Both the position numbers and the translations under genes were made by a program. From Pseudosulfitobacter koreensis (GTDB taxonomy: Bacteria; Pseudomonadota; Alphaproteobacteria; Rhodobacterales; Rhodobacteraceae): DNA of 64,000 bases. The stretch is taken from assembly GCF_024733015.1 (NCBI RefSeq), contig NZ_JANKJG010000006.1, forward strand, positions 1-64,000, in the 5' to 3' direction. The notes under the pieces are model-generated. The model worked only from the letters and a program-made list of their open reading frames with translations, made no database searches and was not told the origin of the DNA. Below, piece by piece: positions 31,185 through 39,559 of this stretch. Positions within the stretch are counted from its first letter, which is position 1, and every line of letters starts with the position of its first letter.

Positions 31185-31622
31185 ATGGACTACGAAACCG
31201 TCACTCCCGAAAAGTTTGGCCGCAGCCTGCGCGGTCTTGGGCTGAACCTGTTGGTGCGGGATGTGCGCACGCACGTGGCCTTTCTTGAGACTGTTTTCGA
31301 GATGCAGGCACACCGCGTTTCGAGTGATTTCGCGATCCTGACCTATGGCGATCAGGTATTCCAGTTGCACAGCGATGGCACTTATCATGCGAACCCGCTG
31401 CTGGGGCTTCTGCCCGAGAACCCGCCGCGCGGCGCTGGGCTGGAAATCAGGCTCTACCAAACCGATCCCGACGCTGCCGCCCTGCGCGCCGAAGCTGCGG
31501 GGGCCACGGTGCTGCAAGCGCCCACCGATAAACCCCACGGTCTGCGCGAGGCGTATATCCTGTGCGCCGATGGCTATGCCTGGGTGCCGTCATGCCCCAT
31601 TTCAGAGCCTGACAAGGGGTAA
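31185..31622 (+). CDS. VOC-superfamily (glyoxalase/bleomycin-resistance fold) protein
   Basis: The 145-aa protein has the paired beta-alpha-beta-beta-beta modules of the vicinal oxygen chelate fold (LGLNLLVRDVRTHVAFLETVF, EIRLYQTDPDAAALRAEAAG, and the closing PHGLREAYILCADGYAWVPS). Metal ligands are not as clear as in glyoxalase I; it may be a binding protein. Its 3' end overlaps the convergent LysR gene by 49 bp. Unknown substrate. Confidence 0.75.
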   Translation: MDYETVTPEKFGRSLRGLGLNLLVRDVRTHVAFLETVFEMQAHRVSSDFAILTYGDQVFQLHSDGTYHANPLLGLLPENPPRGAGLEIRLYQTDPDAAALRAEAAGATVLQAPTDKPHGLREAYILCADGYAWVPSCPISEPDKG

Positions 31623-32494
31623 TCTGCGGCCATCTCCGACTTGATCCATGCGGCAAAGGCCTGCGCCTGCGCATTGTCCTCGGCCTGCGGTACGATGCAG
31701 AGGTAATAGGCCTCGTGCATCTGCACAGCGCCCTCAAATGGCCGCACCAGCCGGCCCGCATCCAACGCCAGCCGCGCGGCACAATCATGGGCCATGGCCA
31801 GACCCGCACCTGCTTCGGCGGCAGCAAGGGCAGTTGCCAGAACCTGCGCGTGGGTGACGCGAGGCCCCTTTTGCGGGCGCAGGTCGGTGCCTTCGGCCCA
31901 GGCGTGCCATGTGGTCAGCATCGCGGTGCAATAGAACAGCCGATGGCGGGCGATATCCTCAAGTGTCACCTGATAGTCCGGTGCGCAGACCGGATAGAAC
32001 CTGTCCCATGTCAGCCGCGTGGCGGGACGATCCCTTGGGGGAGCCATCAGAAATCTGATCTCGATGTCGGCCATGTCGCCCCGCTCCATCGGGTCCCAGA
32101 TCGCTGTGTTGATCTGCAGATGCAGATCGGGATGGCGGGCATAGAGACGTGGCAGGCGCGGCGCCAGCCAGCAGGTGGCAAAGGTCAGGTTGCACTGCAC
32201 CTGAAGCGCGTCGCGGGCATCGCCGTCAACCAGCATCCGCGTGCCCCGGCTGAGGGTCTGGAACGCGTCGCGCACCACGGGCAGGTAGTTCAACCCCGTC
32301 ACTGTCAGTTCCAACGCGCGGGGGCGGCGATAGAACAGCGGCTGACCCAAGTAGCCCTCAAGCGATTTGATCTGTTGGCTGACAGCACTTTGCGTCATGT
32401 TCAACTCGCCCGCCGCGGCGGTGAACGACAGATGCCGCGCGGCGGCCTCGAAGGCGCGAAGCTGGTTCAGTGGGGGCAGGGCGCGGGTATTCAT
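31574..32494 (-). CDS. LysR-type transcriptional regulator of the adjacent CoA operon
   Basis: A 306-aa LTTR with an N-terminal winged HTH (LNQLRAFEAAARHLSFTAAAGELNMTQSAVSQQIKSLE) and a periplasmic-binding-protein-like effector domain. It is the type related to GcvA/AmpR-class regulators. It is transcribed divergently from the class II aldolase gene with 105 bp between starts, the classic layout for control of the neighbouring operon. The start at 32494 (MNTRALP) gives the canonical HTH position. Frames open further upstream on this strand are chance. Confidence 0.92.
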   Translation of the reverse strand: MNTRALPPLNQLRAFEAAARHLSFTAAAGELNMTQSAVSQQIKSLEGYLGQPLFYRRPRALELTVTGLNYLPVVRDAFQTLSRGTRMLVDGDARDALQVQCNLTFATCWLAPRLPRLYARHPDLHLQINTAIWDPMERGDMADIEIRFLMAPPRDRPATRLTWDRFYPVCAPDYQVTLEDIARHRLFYCTAMLTTWHAWAEGTDLRPQKGPRVTHAQVLATALAAAEAGAGLAMAHDCAARLALDAGRLVRPFEGAVQMHEAYYLCIVPQAEDNAQAQAFAAWIKSEMAADYPLSGSEMGHDGTQA

Positions 32495-32510
32495 AAACCA
32501 GCCATTAGCA

Positions 32511-32528
32511 TTGCTTATCCCATAACAA
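32511..32528. promoter_or_regulatory. candidate LysR operator
   Basis: TTAT-CCC-ATAA (32515-32525) is a perfect 11-bp dyad, and T-N11-A spacing is met at 32512/32524 and 32515/32527. It lies 17-31 bases before the LysR start and about 75 before the aldolase start. Good fit by position; binding unproven. Confidence 0.5.
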
Positions 32529-32599
32529 CAGTTTTTTCGTTGGCCAACTGACGGCACCCCCGCCACTCTGTGCCAAACCAACAACCGGAGAGCCGCCCC

Positions 32600-33352
32600 A
32601 TGTCTGTCAGCCAGCTTCGCCCGAATATGGACCACATGCAGGAGCGCGTGGACCTTGCCGCCGCATTCCGCTGGACCGCGCGCCTGAACCTGCACGAGGG
32701 CGTCGCCAACCACTTTTCGCTGGCGGTGAACGAGGCTGGAACCAAGTTCCTGATGAACCCTAACCAGATGCATTTCTCGCGGATCAAGGCGTCGGACCTG
32801 ATCGAAATGGATGCCAACGACACCGACAGCATGGTGGGGGTCGATGCGGACCCGACGGCCTGGGGTCTGCATGGCGGCATTCACCGTCATTGCCCCCATG
32901 CACGCTGCGCGATGCATGTGCATTCGATCCACGCCACGGTCCTGGCATCGCTTGCCGACAGTCGCCTGCCGCCGATCGACCAGAACTGCGCGACTTTCTT
33001 CAACCGCTATGTGATCGACGACGGCTATAACGGGCTGGCCTTCGAGGATGAGGGCGAACGCTGCGCGCGGCTGTTCGACGACCCGAAGAAGAAGGTCATG
33101 ATCATGGGCAACCACGGTGTGATGATCATTGGTGATACGGTCGCGGAAACCTTTAACAGGCTCTACTATTTCGAGCGCGCTGCCGAAACTTACATCCGCG
33201 CGCTGCAAACGGGACAGCCGCTGCGGGTGCTGCCGGACGAGGTCGCGGAAAAGACCGCGCAGGAGATCGAGGATTACCCCGAGCAGGACCTGCGCCACTT
33301 GGCAGAATTGAAATCCATTCTGGACGAAGAAGGCTCGAACTACGCGAGCTGA
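32600..33352 (+). CDS. class II aldolase/adducin family protein
   Basis: A 250-aa cytosolic metal-dependent enzyme of the fuculose-1-phosphate aldolase/ribulose-5-phosphate epimerase family. It has the metal-binding HVHSIHATV (two His from the family's HxH pair), GNHGVMIIGD and an N-terminal RWTARLNLHEGVANHFS block. Family members cleave or epimerise hydroxy acids, or decarboxylate; here it opens an operon with CoA enzymes. Substrate unclear. AGAGCCGCC precedes ATG 32600. Confidence 0.88.
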   Translation: MSVSQLRPNMDHMQERVDLAAAFRWTARLNLHEGVANHFSLAVNEAGTKFLMNPNQMHFSRIKASDLIEMDANDTDSMVGVDADPTAWGLHGGIHRHCPHARCAMHVHSIHATVLASLADSRLPPIDQNCATFFNRYVIDDGYNGLAFEDEGERCARLFDDPKKKVMIMGNHGVMIIGDTVAETFNRLYYFERAAETYIRALQTGQPLRVLPDEVAEKTAQEIEDYPEQDLRHLAELKSILDEEGSNYAS

Positions 33353-33361
33353 TAGGGAAAC

Positions 33362-34528
33362 ATGCACATGATTTATGGTCTGACGGACGAGCAGACGATG
33401 ATTGCGGACACGGTGCGCAGTTTCGTCGAGCGCGAGATCTACCCGCACGAACAGCTGGTCGAACGTACCGGTGAAGTGCCGGTCGAGATTGCGCAGGAGA
33501 TCAAGAAAAAGACACTGGACCTGGGATTCTACGCCTGCAACTTTCCCGAGAGCGTTGGCTGTGCCGGGCTGAACCACGTCGAATTCGCGCTGGTCGAGCG
33601 TGAATTGGGGCGCGGGTCGATGGCGCTGAACCACTTTTTCGGGCGGCCCCAGAACATCCTGATGGCCTGCGAGGGCGAACAGATCGACCGCTATTTGATG
33701 CCCGCCGTGCGCGGCGAACGCATGGACGCGCTTGCGATGACTGAACCGGGTGCCGGATCGGATGTGCGCGGCATGAAGTGCAACGCCGTGCGCGATGGCG
33801 GCGATTGGGTGGTGAACGGGACCAAACATTTCATCTCGGGCGCGGATCATGCCGACTTTATCATCGTGTTCATCGCCACGGGCGAGGATCAGACGCCAAA
33901 AGGGCCTAAGAAGCGGATTACAGCATTTCTGGTGGATCGCGGCACGCCGGGTTTCACGATCCGCGACGGCTATAAATCGGTGTCGCACCGGGGCTACAAG
34001 AACATGATCCTGGATTTCGACGATTGTCGTTTGCCCGACGCGCAGGTGCTGGGCGAGGTGCACGGCGGTTTCGAAGTGATGAACACCTGGCTTTATGCGA
34101 CGCGGATCACCGTGGCGACGATGTCGGTGGGCCGTGCCCGCCGGGTGTTCGACTATGCGCTGAATTATGCCGCCGAGCGGGAACAGTTCGGCCAGAAGAT
34201 CGGCAAGTTTCAAGGCGTGTCGTTCCAGATTGCCGATATGATCACCGAGATCGACGCCGCCGATCTGCTGACGCTGGCCAGTGCCGACCGGCTGGACAAG
34301 GGGCTGCCTGCGAACCGCGAGATCGCCTCGGCGAAGCTTTACGCCAGCGAGATGCTGGCGCGGGTGACTGACGCCGCGATCCAGATCCATGGCGGCATGG
34401 GGCTGATGGACGATTATCCGCTGGAACGGTTCTGGCGCGATGCGCGGGTCGAGCGGATCTGGGACGGCACCAGCGAAATCCAGCGCCACATCATCAGCCG
34501 CGAGCTTTTGCGTGCCCTGGGCGCATAG
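33362..34528 (+). CDS. acyl-CoA dehydrogenase family protein
   Basis: A 388-aa FAD enzyme that forms a 2,3-enoyl-CoA from an acyl-CoA, passing electrons to ETF. It shows the N-terminal LTDEQTMIADTVRSFVEREIYPHE, the AMTEPGAGSDVRGMK FAD site and the C-terminal IHGGMGLMDDYPLERFWRDARVERIW block. The catalytic-base position is Asp368 (WDGTSEIQ) where the Glu of MCAD-type enzymes is EGTS; the subclass with Asp occurs in carnitine-type and other members. Starts nine bases after the aldolase stop. With the CaiD-like hydratase it fits dehydrogenation of gamma-butyrobetainyl-CoA or a similar ester. Confidence 0.92.
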   Translation: MHMIYGLTDEQTMIADTVRSFVEREIYPHEQLVERTGEVPVEIAQEIKKKTLDLGFYACNFPESVGCAGLNHVEFALVERELGRGSMALNHFFGRPQNILMACEGEQIDRYLMPAVRGERMDALAMTEPGAGSDVRGMKCNAVRDGGDWVVNGTKHFISGADHADFIIVFIATGEDQTPKGPKKRITAFLVDRGTPGFTIRDGYKSVSHRGYKNMILDFDDCRLPDAQVLGEVHGGFEVMNTWLYATRITVATMSVGRARRVFDYALNYAAEREQFGQKIGKFQGVSFQIADMITEIDAADLLTLASADRLDKGLPANREIASAKLYASEMLARVTDAAIQIHGGMGLMDDYPLERFWRDARVERIWDGTSEIQRHIISRELLRALGA

Positions 34529-34590
34529 AGGGGGGCCAGCCCCCCGGCCTGCGGCCTCACCCCGGGATATTTTTGGCCAAAAGAAGCGAT
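34529..34590 (+). repeat. REP-like GC hairpin element (copy A) inside the CoA operon
   Basis: GGGGGGC/GCCCCCC (34530-34545) followed by a second hairpin GGCCTGCGGCC (34546-34556) and a CCCCGG..TATTTTTGGCCAAAAGAAG tail. A similar element occurs at 44980-45035. This composite is a repeated intergenic hairpin in roseobacters; here it lies between the acyl-CoA dehydrogenase and the ligase gene and may stabilise or attenuate the mRNA. Confidence 0.65.
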
Positions 34591-34603
34591 TGGACTGCAC
34601 GTT

Positions 34604-36619
34604 ATGACGCGTGATCTTTCGCGGTTGTTGCGGCCCCGTTCGATTGCTGTGGTCGGCGGCGGGGCGTGGTGTGCGCAGGTGGTGAAACAGACCCTGCTTA
34701 TGGGGTATCCGGGCGCGGTTCACATCGTGCATCCCAAGGGCATCGTGGTCGAGGGGATCGCGTCCGTGCCGATGGTCGAGGATTTGCCGCAGGTGCCCGA
34801 TGCCGTGTTTATCGGTGTCAATCGGCATGTCGCGATTGACGTGATCGGTCGGCTTGCGCGCATGGGTGCAGGGGGCGCTGTCTGCTTTGCGTCGGGCTTT
34901 GCCGAAGCGGCGGCGGAGGATGCGGACGGACTGAACCTGCAGGCGCAACTGGTTGTGGCAGCGGGCAAAATGCCCTTTTTAGGGCCGAATTGCTATGGCT
35001 ATGTCAACGCGCTGGATGGGGCACTGTTGTGGCCCGATCAGCATGGATGTGCGCGGGTCGAAAGAGGCGTGGCGATCCTGACGCAAAGCTCGAACATCGC
35101 GATCAACCTGACGATGCAGCTGCGCGGGTTGCCGATTGCCTATACCGTTGCCTGCGGAAACATGGCGCAGACATCGCAGGCCGAGATTGCGCTGGGTCTG
35201 CTGGATGACCCGCGCGTAACCGCCATCGGGCTGCATGTCGAAGGGTTCGGCGATACGGGTGCCTGGCACCGGCTGGCCCTGCGCGCGGCCGAGCGTGGGG
35301 TTCCGCTGATCGCATTGAAGGTTGGCGCGTCGGAACAAGCGCAGCGGGCGACGGTTTCGCATACGGCGTCCCTGGCGGGTGGTGATGCGGGGGCGGCGGC
35401 ATTGCTGAAGAGGTTGGGTATCGGGCGCGTGCGTGACCTGCCGACCTTTGTCGAGACGCTGAAGCTGTTGCACGTCGTGGGGCCACTGGACGCGCCCACG
35501 CTGTCTTCAATCAGCTGTTCGGGAGGCGAGGCCAGTCTGGCGGCGGACACGGCACACGGGCGCGGCGTGTCGTTTCCGGGACTGACGCAGGGACAACACG
35601 GTGCACTGGCGGCGGCTCTGGGGCCTATGGTCGCGCTGTCGAACCCGTTGGATTACAACACCTATATCTGGCGCGATGCGGATGCGATGGCGCGCGCCTG
35701 GGCGCCCATGGCGGCAGAGCATATCGGGCTGACCCTGCTGATCGTGGACTATCCGCACACGGATGCGACGGATTGGGAATGCGCGACGCTGGCCGCGTTG
35801 CAGGTGCGCGCGCAGACCGGGCGACCCGTGGCGATGGTGGCGACCCTGCCCGAACTGATGCCAAAAGACGTTGCACAGAGACTGATTGACGGCCGCGTCG
35901 TGCCGATGAACGGGCTGACAGAGGCCATTGCCGCCGCCGATGTAGCGGCGCATTTGCAGCTGCCTGTCGCGCGGCCCCCCCTGCCACCGGGCATGGCGCG
36001 GGGGGGCGCCGTGCTTATGGAATACGAGGCCAAGGCGGCGCTGGCGGAACATGGGCTGGATGTTCCCAAATCCGTCACTGTTTTGGGAAAAACTGCGTCT
36101 GGCCTCGACGGTTTGACGCCGCCCTTTGCCGTCAAGGGCCTGGGCCTTGCGCATAAGACCGAGGCGGGTGCCGTGCTTTTGAACATAGCTGTGGAAGACG
36201 TCCCGCAGGCGCTGGCGGATCTGCCCGGTACGGGTTCAATGATCGAAGAGATGGTTTCGGGCGGCGTCGCCGAATTGCTGGTGGGCGTCACGCGCGACCC
36301 TGCACATGGGTTCGTGCTGACAATCGGTGCGGGTGGAGTGCTCACCGAGCTGCTGGAAGACACGGTTTCCCTGCTGGTGCCATCTGACGAGATTGCGGTA
36401 ATACAGGCTCTGACACAGTTGAAATGCGCCGCTTTGCTGGACGGATACCGCGGCAAACCCGCGGCCGATCGCGACAGCATCGTAGACGCGATCATGGCGG
36501 TGCAATCCTATGTGATTGCGCAGGCCGATGCGATCAGCGAGGTTGAAGTCAATCCGCTGATTTGTACCCCGACGCGCGCTGTTGCTGCCGACGCGCTGAT
36601 CAGAATTGCAAAGGACTGA
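34604..36619 (+). CDS. acetate--CoA ligase family protein (ADP-forming type acyl-CoA synthetase)
   Basis: A 671-aa fusion of a CoA-binding domain (GPNCYGYVNALDGAL), a ligase-CoA domain and a C-terminal ATP-grasp subunit (PPFAVKGLGLAHKTEAGAVLL, EEMVSGGVAELLVGVTRDP). ADP-forming acyl-CoA synthetases of this layout activate organic acids. In the operon it is the natural candidate for activating the pathway acid to its CoA ester. The specific acid, for example gamma-butyrobetaine or carnitine, is inferred from the CaiD neighbour. Confidence 0.88.
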   Translation: MTRDLSRLLRPRSIAVVGGGAWCAQVVKQTLLMGYPGAVHIVHPKGIVVEGIASVPMVEDLPQVPDAVFIGVNRHVAIDVIGRLARMGAGGAVCFASGFAEAAAEDADGLNLQAQLVVAAGKMPFLGPNCYGYVNALDGALLWPDQHGCARVERGVAILTQSSNIAINLTMQLRGLPIAYTVACGNMAQTSQAEIALGLLDDPRVTAIGLHVEGFGDTGAWHRLALRAAERGVPLIALKVGASEQAQRATVSHTASLAGGDAGAAALLKRLGIGRVRDLPTFVETLKLLHVVGPLDAPTLSSISCSGGEASLAADTAHGRGVSFPGLTQGQHGALAAALGPMVALSNPLDYNTYIWRDADAMARAWAPMAAEHIGLTLLIVDYPHTDATDWECATLAALQVRAQTGRPVAMVATLPELMPKDVAQRLIDGRVVPMNGLTEAIAAADVAAHLQLPVARPPLPPGMARGGAVLMEYEAKAALAEHGLDVPKSVTVLGKTASGLDGLTPPFAVKGLGLAHKTEAGAVLLNIAVEDVPQALADLPGTGSMIEEMVSGGVAELLVGVTRDPAHGFVLTIGAGGVLTELLEDTVSLLVPSDEIAVIQALTQLKCAALLDGYRGKPAADRDSIVDAIMAVQSYVIAQADAISEVEVNPLICTPTRAVAADALIRIAKD

Positions 36620-36622
36620 CAG

Positions 36623-37402
36623 ATGGACCCGATCAAGACCCGCCGCGAAGACGGCATTCTGCACGTGACGCTGGACCGCCCCAAGGCCAACGCGATTGAT
36701 CTGGCGACCAGCCGGATCATGGGCGATGTGTTCGCCGATTTCCGCGATGATCCCGACCTGCGCGTGGCGATCCTTACCGGCGGGGGGGGCAAGTTCTTTT
36801 GCCCCGGCTGGGACCTGAAGGCCGCAGCCGACGGCGACGAGGTGGATGCAGATTATGGTGTGGGCGGCTTTGGCGGCTTGCAGGAACTGCGCGGGCTGAA
36901 CAAGCCGGTGATCGCCGCGGTGAACGGCATCTGCTGCGGCGGCGGGCTGGAACTGGCACTGAGCGCCGATATGATCCTGGCGGCGGACCATGCGCAATTT
37001 GCCTTGCCCGAAATCCGGTCGGGCACCGTGGCGGATGCCGCCAGCGTCAAGCTGCCAAAGCGTATTCCCTATCATATCGCGATGGAGCTGCTGCTGACCG
37101 GGCGCTGGTTCGACGCGGAGGAGGCGCACCGTTGGGGGATCGTGAACGAGGTGTTGCCGGGGGATGCACTGGCCGACCGAGCATGGGACCTGGCGCGCGT
37201 GCTCGCGTCGGGGCCGCCGCTGGTCTATGCCGCAATCAAAGAGATCGTGCGCGATGCCGAGGACGCAAAGTTTCAGGATGCGATGAACCGGATCACCGGG
37301 CGGCAACTGCCGACTGTCGATGCGCTTTATGCGTCGGAGGATCAGCTGGAGGGGGCGAAAGCCTTTGCCGAGAAGCGTGATCCGGTCTGGAAGGGGCGCT
37401 AA
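36623..37402 (+). CDS. CaiD-like carnitinyl-CoA dehydratase (crotonase family)
   Basis: A 259-aa crotonase-fold protein closely matching E. coli CaiD in layout: LDRPKANAID, FRDDPDLRVAILTG, GWDLKAAAD, NKPVIAAVNG and the shared C-terminus FAEKRDPVWKGR. Catalytic Glu positions are retained (Glu110 in GGGLE, Glu130 in LPE, cf. E. coli Glu111/131). The region after Glu130 reads SGTVADAASV instead of the P-x-GG of the classic enzyme, a pattern I recall in alphaproteobacterial homologues. Expected reaction: interconversion of crotonobetainyl-CoA and L-carnitinyl-CoA. Stop overlaps the convergent methyltransferase (CTAA). Confidence 0.88.
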   Translation: MDPIKTRREDGILHVTLDRPKANAIDLATSRIMGDVFADFRDDPDLRVAILTGGGGKFFCPGWDLKAAADGDEVDADYGVGGFGGLQELRGLNKPVIAAVNGICCGGGLELALSADMILAADHAQFALPEIRSGTVADAASVKLPKRIPYHIAMELLLTGRWFDAEEAHRWGIVNEVLPGDALADRAWDLARVLASGPPLVYAAIKEIVRDAEDAKFQDAMNRITGRQLPTVDALYASEDQLEGAKAFAEKRDPVWKGR

Positions 37403-38025
37403 CGCTTGATCCAGCTGGCGATGCAGGCGCGGTCCTGGGCGTGGTCGCCTGTGGTGCCGGGGGCGTAGATCGGCACATCGGTCAGCGTCAGACCTTGGAT
37501 ATCAGGCTCTAACGCTGACAGTTTGCCCTTGAACCCCTGCGCGGCAAAGTGCTGTGCATTGATCGACAGCGTGATGCGCCCGCCAGAGCTTGCCACCCGC
37601 ATCACCTCGTCCAGCGCCTCTGGTCCGACATGGCCGGTGGTGAACGTGCCGCTGCTGACGACGCCCGCATAGGTTTCGTCGGCCACGTCGAGACCCCGCA
37701 GGATGTCCCCGGTGAAAAGTGTGCGGTAAATTTTCTTGCCGCGCGCGACCTCCAGCATTTCGGGCGCGATGTCCGTGGCATCGACGGGCGTTATGCCATG
37801 GGCCGTCAGTGCCGCACCGCACAGGCCGGTGCCTGCGCCCACGTCCAGAACTGGGCCTGAACCGCCTTGTTCGGCAAAGAGCGACGCGACTTGCAGATGC
37901 AGGACATATCCCGTGGCCTCGGCAAATCCGGCGTCGTAGGTTTCGGCCCAGCGGGCGTAAAGCCGTCTGGAATCTTCCGGCGTTTGCAGGGCGTAGGCGG
38001 CGGACAGGTTCGGGTCATCGGTCAT
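37399..38025 (-). CDS. class I SAM-dependent methyltransferase
   Basis: A 208-aa Rossmann-fold methyltransferase with motif I PVLDVGAGTGLCGAAL near residue 60 and the acidic loop after it (DATDIAPEMLEVAR). Such proteins methylate small molecules, and no specific partner is evident. ATG 38025 gives the family-like N-terminus. It converges on the CaiD gene and diverges from the reductase upstream. Confidence 0.85.
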   Translation of the reverse strand: MTDDPNLSAAYALQTPEDSRRLYARWAETYDAGFAEATGYVLHLQVASLFAEQGGSGPVLDVGAGTGLCGAALTAHGITPVDATDIAPEMLEVARGKKIYRTLFTGDILRGLDVADETYAGVVSSGTFTTGHVGPEALDEVMRVASSGGRITLSINAQHFAAQGFKGKLSALEPDIQGLTLTDVPIYAPGTTGDHAQDRACIASWIKR

Positions 38026-38100
38026 GGGGCCATGTTCACGTGTTGCGCTGCGCGGTTCAAGGGGCTTGAACGTGGCGTCCGGGCGGGGCACCTATGGCGG

Positions 38101-38955
38101 ATGAACAAGACATTGCTTTCCTTCGGACACGGCTATTCGGCGCGCGCATTGGCTGCGGTGCTGATACCCCAAGGCTGGCGGGTGATCGGCACCACGCGCA
38201 GCGCGGACAAGGCGCAAGAGATTTTGCGCACGGGCGTCGAGCCGTTGGTCTGGCCAGATGGGGATGATGTGTTGCCCGTATTGGATGCCGCTTCGCATCT
38301 GCTGATCTCGGCGGGGCCCGGGCCAGAAGGTGATCCGGTGCTGAACGCTCTGCATGGTGCGATTGCGGCGCGGGCTGCCGATCTGCGCTGGGTCGGCTAT
38401 CTGTCGACCACCGGCGTTTACGGCGACCATGACGGCGATTGGGTCGACGAATATACGCCGCTGAACCCCACCACGGAGCGGGGCCAGTTGCGCAAGGATG
38501 CCGAAGCGGCGTGGCGTGCGATCCCCGATCTGCCGCTGCATATTTTCCGTCTCGCGGGCATCTATGGCCCCGGACGCGGACCGTTCGAAAAGGTGCGCCA
38601 GGGCACGGCGCGGCGGATCATCAAGGAAGGTCAGGTGTTCTCGCGCACCCACGTCGAGGATATCGCACAGGTGCTGGCCGCGTCGATTGCGCAGCCTGCG
38701 CCCGGAACCGCCTATAACGTCTGCGATGACGATCCCGCCCCGCCGCAAGAGGTGATTGCCTATGCGGCGACGTTGCTGGGGTTGCCTGTGCCGCCCGCCG
38801 TTCCGATTGAAGAGGCCGAGATGTCGCCGATGGCGCGCAGTTTCTATGCCGAAAGCAAGCGGGTGCGGAACGATCGGATAAAGGATGCGTTGGGTGTCAG
38901 GCTGCGTTACCCTACCTACCGCGAAGGACTTGCCGCCCTTTTGAACAAGGGCTGA
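38101..38955 (+). CDS. NAD(P)-dependent epimerase/dehydratase family protein (YeeZ-like)
   Basis: A 284-aa extended-SDR protein with a degenerate Rossmann motif LSFGHGYSARAL and the YLSTTGVYGDHDGDWVDEYTPLNP block, where the active-site Tyr is shifted as in YeeZ-like proteins. Function in the family is unknown. It starts 76 bases from the divergent methyltransferase start and is followed after 9 bases by exoD. Confidence 0.8.
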   Translation: MNKTLLSFGHGYSARALAAVLIPQGWRVIGTTRSADKAQEILRTGVEPLVWPDGDDVLPVLDAASHLLISAGPGPEGDPVLNALHGAIAARAADLRWVGYLSTTGVYGDHDGDWVDEYTPLNPTTERGQLRKDAEAAWRAIPDLPLHIFRLAGIYGPGRGPFEKVRQGTARRIIKEGQVFSRTHVEDIAQVLAASIAQPAPGTAYNVCDDDPAPPQEVIAYAATLLGLPVPPAVPIEEAEMSPMARSFYAESKRVRNDRIKDALGVRLRYPTYREGLAALLNKG

Positions 38956-38964
38956 ACCCGCACC

Positions 38965-39552
38965 ATGTCGATACATAATGACAAGACGCTGACGCATCTG
39001 CTGGATGCGATTGACGAGGCTGCGGCGGGCGATGTGGTGTCGGTGCGCGATGTCCTGCGGGCAATTGGCGACCGATCAATCATGCCGCTGGTTCTGGCGG
39101 TGTCGATCCTGATCGTTTCGCCCCTGTCGGGCATTCCGACGGTGCCGACGCTGTCTTCGCTGATCTTGCTGGTGCTGATGGGGCAGGCGATGGGGCGGCA
39201 CCGGCGGCTGTGGTTGCCCGACATTCTTTTGCGGCGCGAAATGCCGACGCATCGGGTGCAGACGGCGACGGGCTGGCTGCGCAGGCCCTGCGCATGGCTG
39301 GATGCTCATGCGCGGCCCCGGCTTCGGGTGCTGACCTCGGGCGTGCTGCGGCCCCTGACCCTGCTGGTGTGCATGGCCGTGGCTGCGACCATGCCGTTTC
39401 TGGAAATCCTGCCTTTCGTGTCGTCGTTCAGCGCCGGTGCCATCGCGATGATCGCCTTTGGCGTGCTGACGCGCGACGGGCTCTGGGTGCTTGCAGGCTA
39501 TGTGCAGGTCGCGGTGCTGGTCTGCATCGCGGTGTGGATCTGGCCCAGCTAG
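38965..39552 (+). CDS. exoD: exopolysaccharide synthesis protein ExoD
   Basis: A 195-aa membrane protein of the ExoD family, first described in Sinorhizobium meliloti as needed for exopolysaccharide production and nodule invasion. It has four to five hydrophobic helices (the RSIMPLVLAVSILIVSPLSGIPTVP and RPLTLLVCMAVAATMPFLEILPF stretches are typical). Its role in the polysaccharide of this window is unproven since it stands apart from that locus. dxs converges on it seven bases downstream. Confidence 0.85.
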   Translation: MSIHNDKTLTHLLDAIDEAAAGDVVSVRDVLRAIGDRSIMPLVLAVSILIVSPLSGIPTVPTLSSLILLVLMGQAMGRHRRLWLPDILLRREMPTHRVQTATGWLRRPCAWLDAHARPRLRVLTSGVLRPLTLLVCMAVAATMPFLEILPFVSSFSAGAIAMIAFGVLTRDGLWVLAGYVQVAVLVCIAVWIWPS

Positions 39553-39559
39553 ACCCTGT

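Noticed and set aside
32495..34948. Upstream extension of the LysR frame on the minus strand across the aldolase and acyl-CoA dehydrogenase genes
   Set aside because: It has no recognisable domain and runs antisense to conserved genes; LysR begins at 32494 with its HTH.
36623..37402. Considered a generic enoyl-CoA hydratase call for the crotonase gene
   Set aside because: The C-terminal FAEKRDPVWKGR and the DRPKANAID start favour the CaiD subfamily over generic beta-oxidation.
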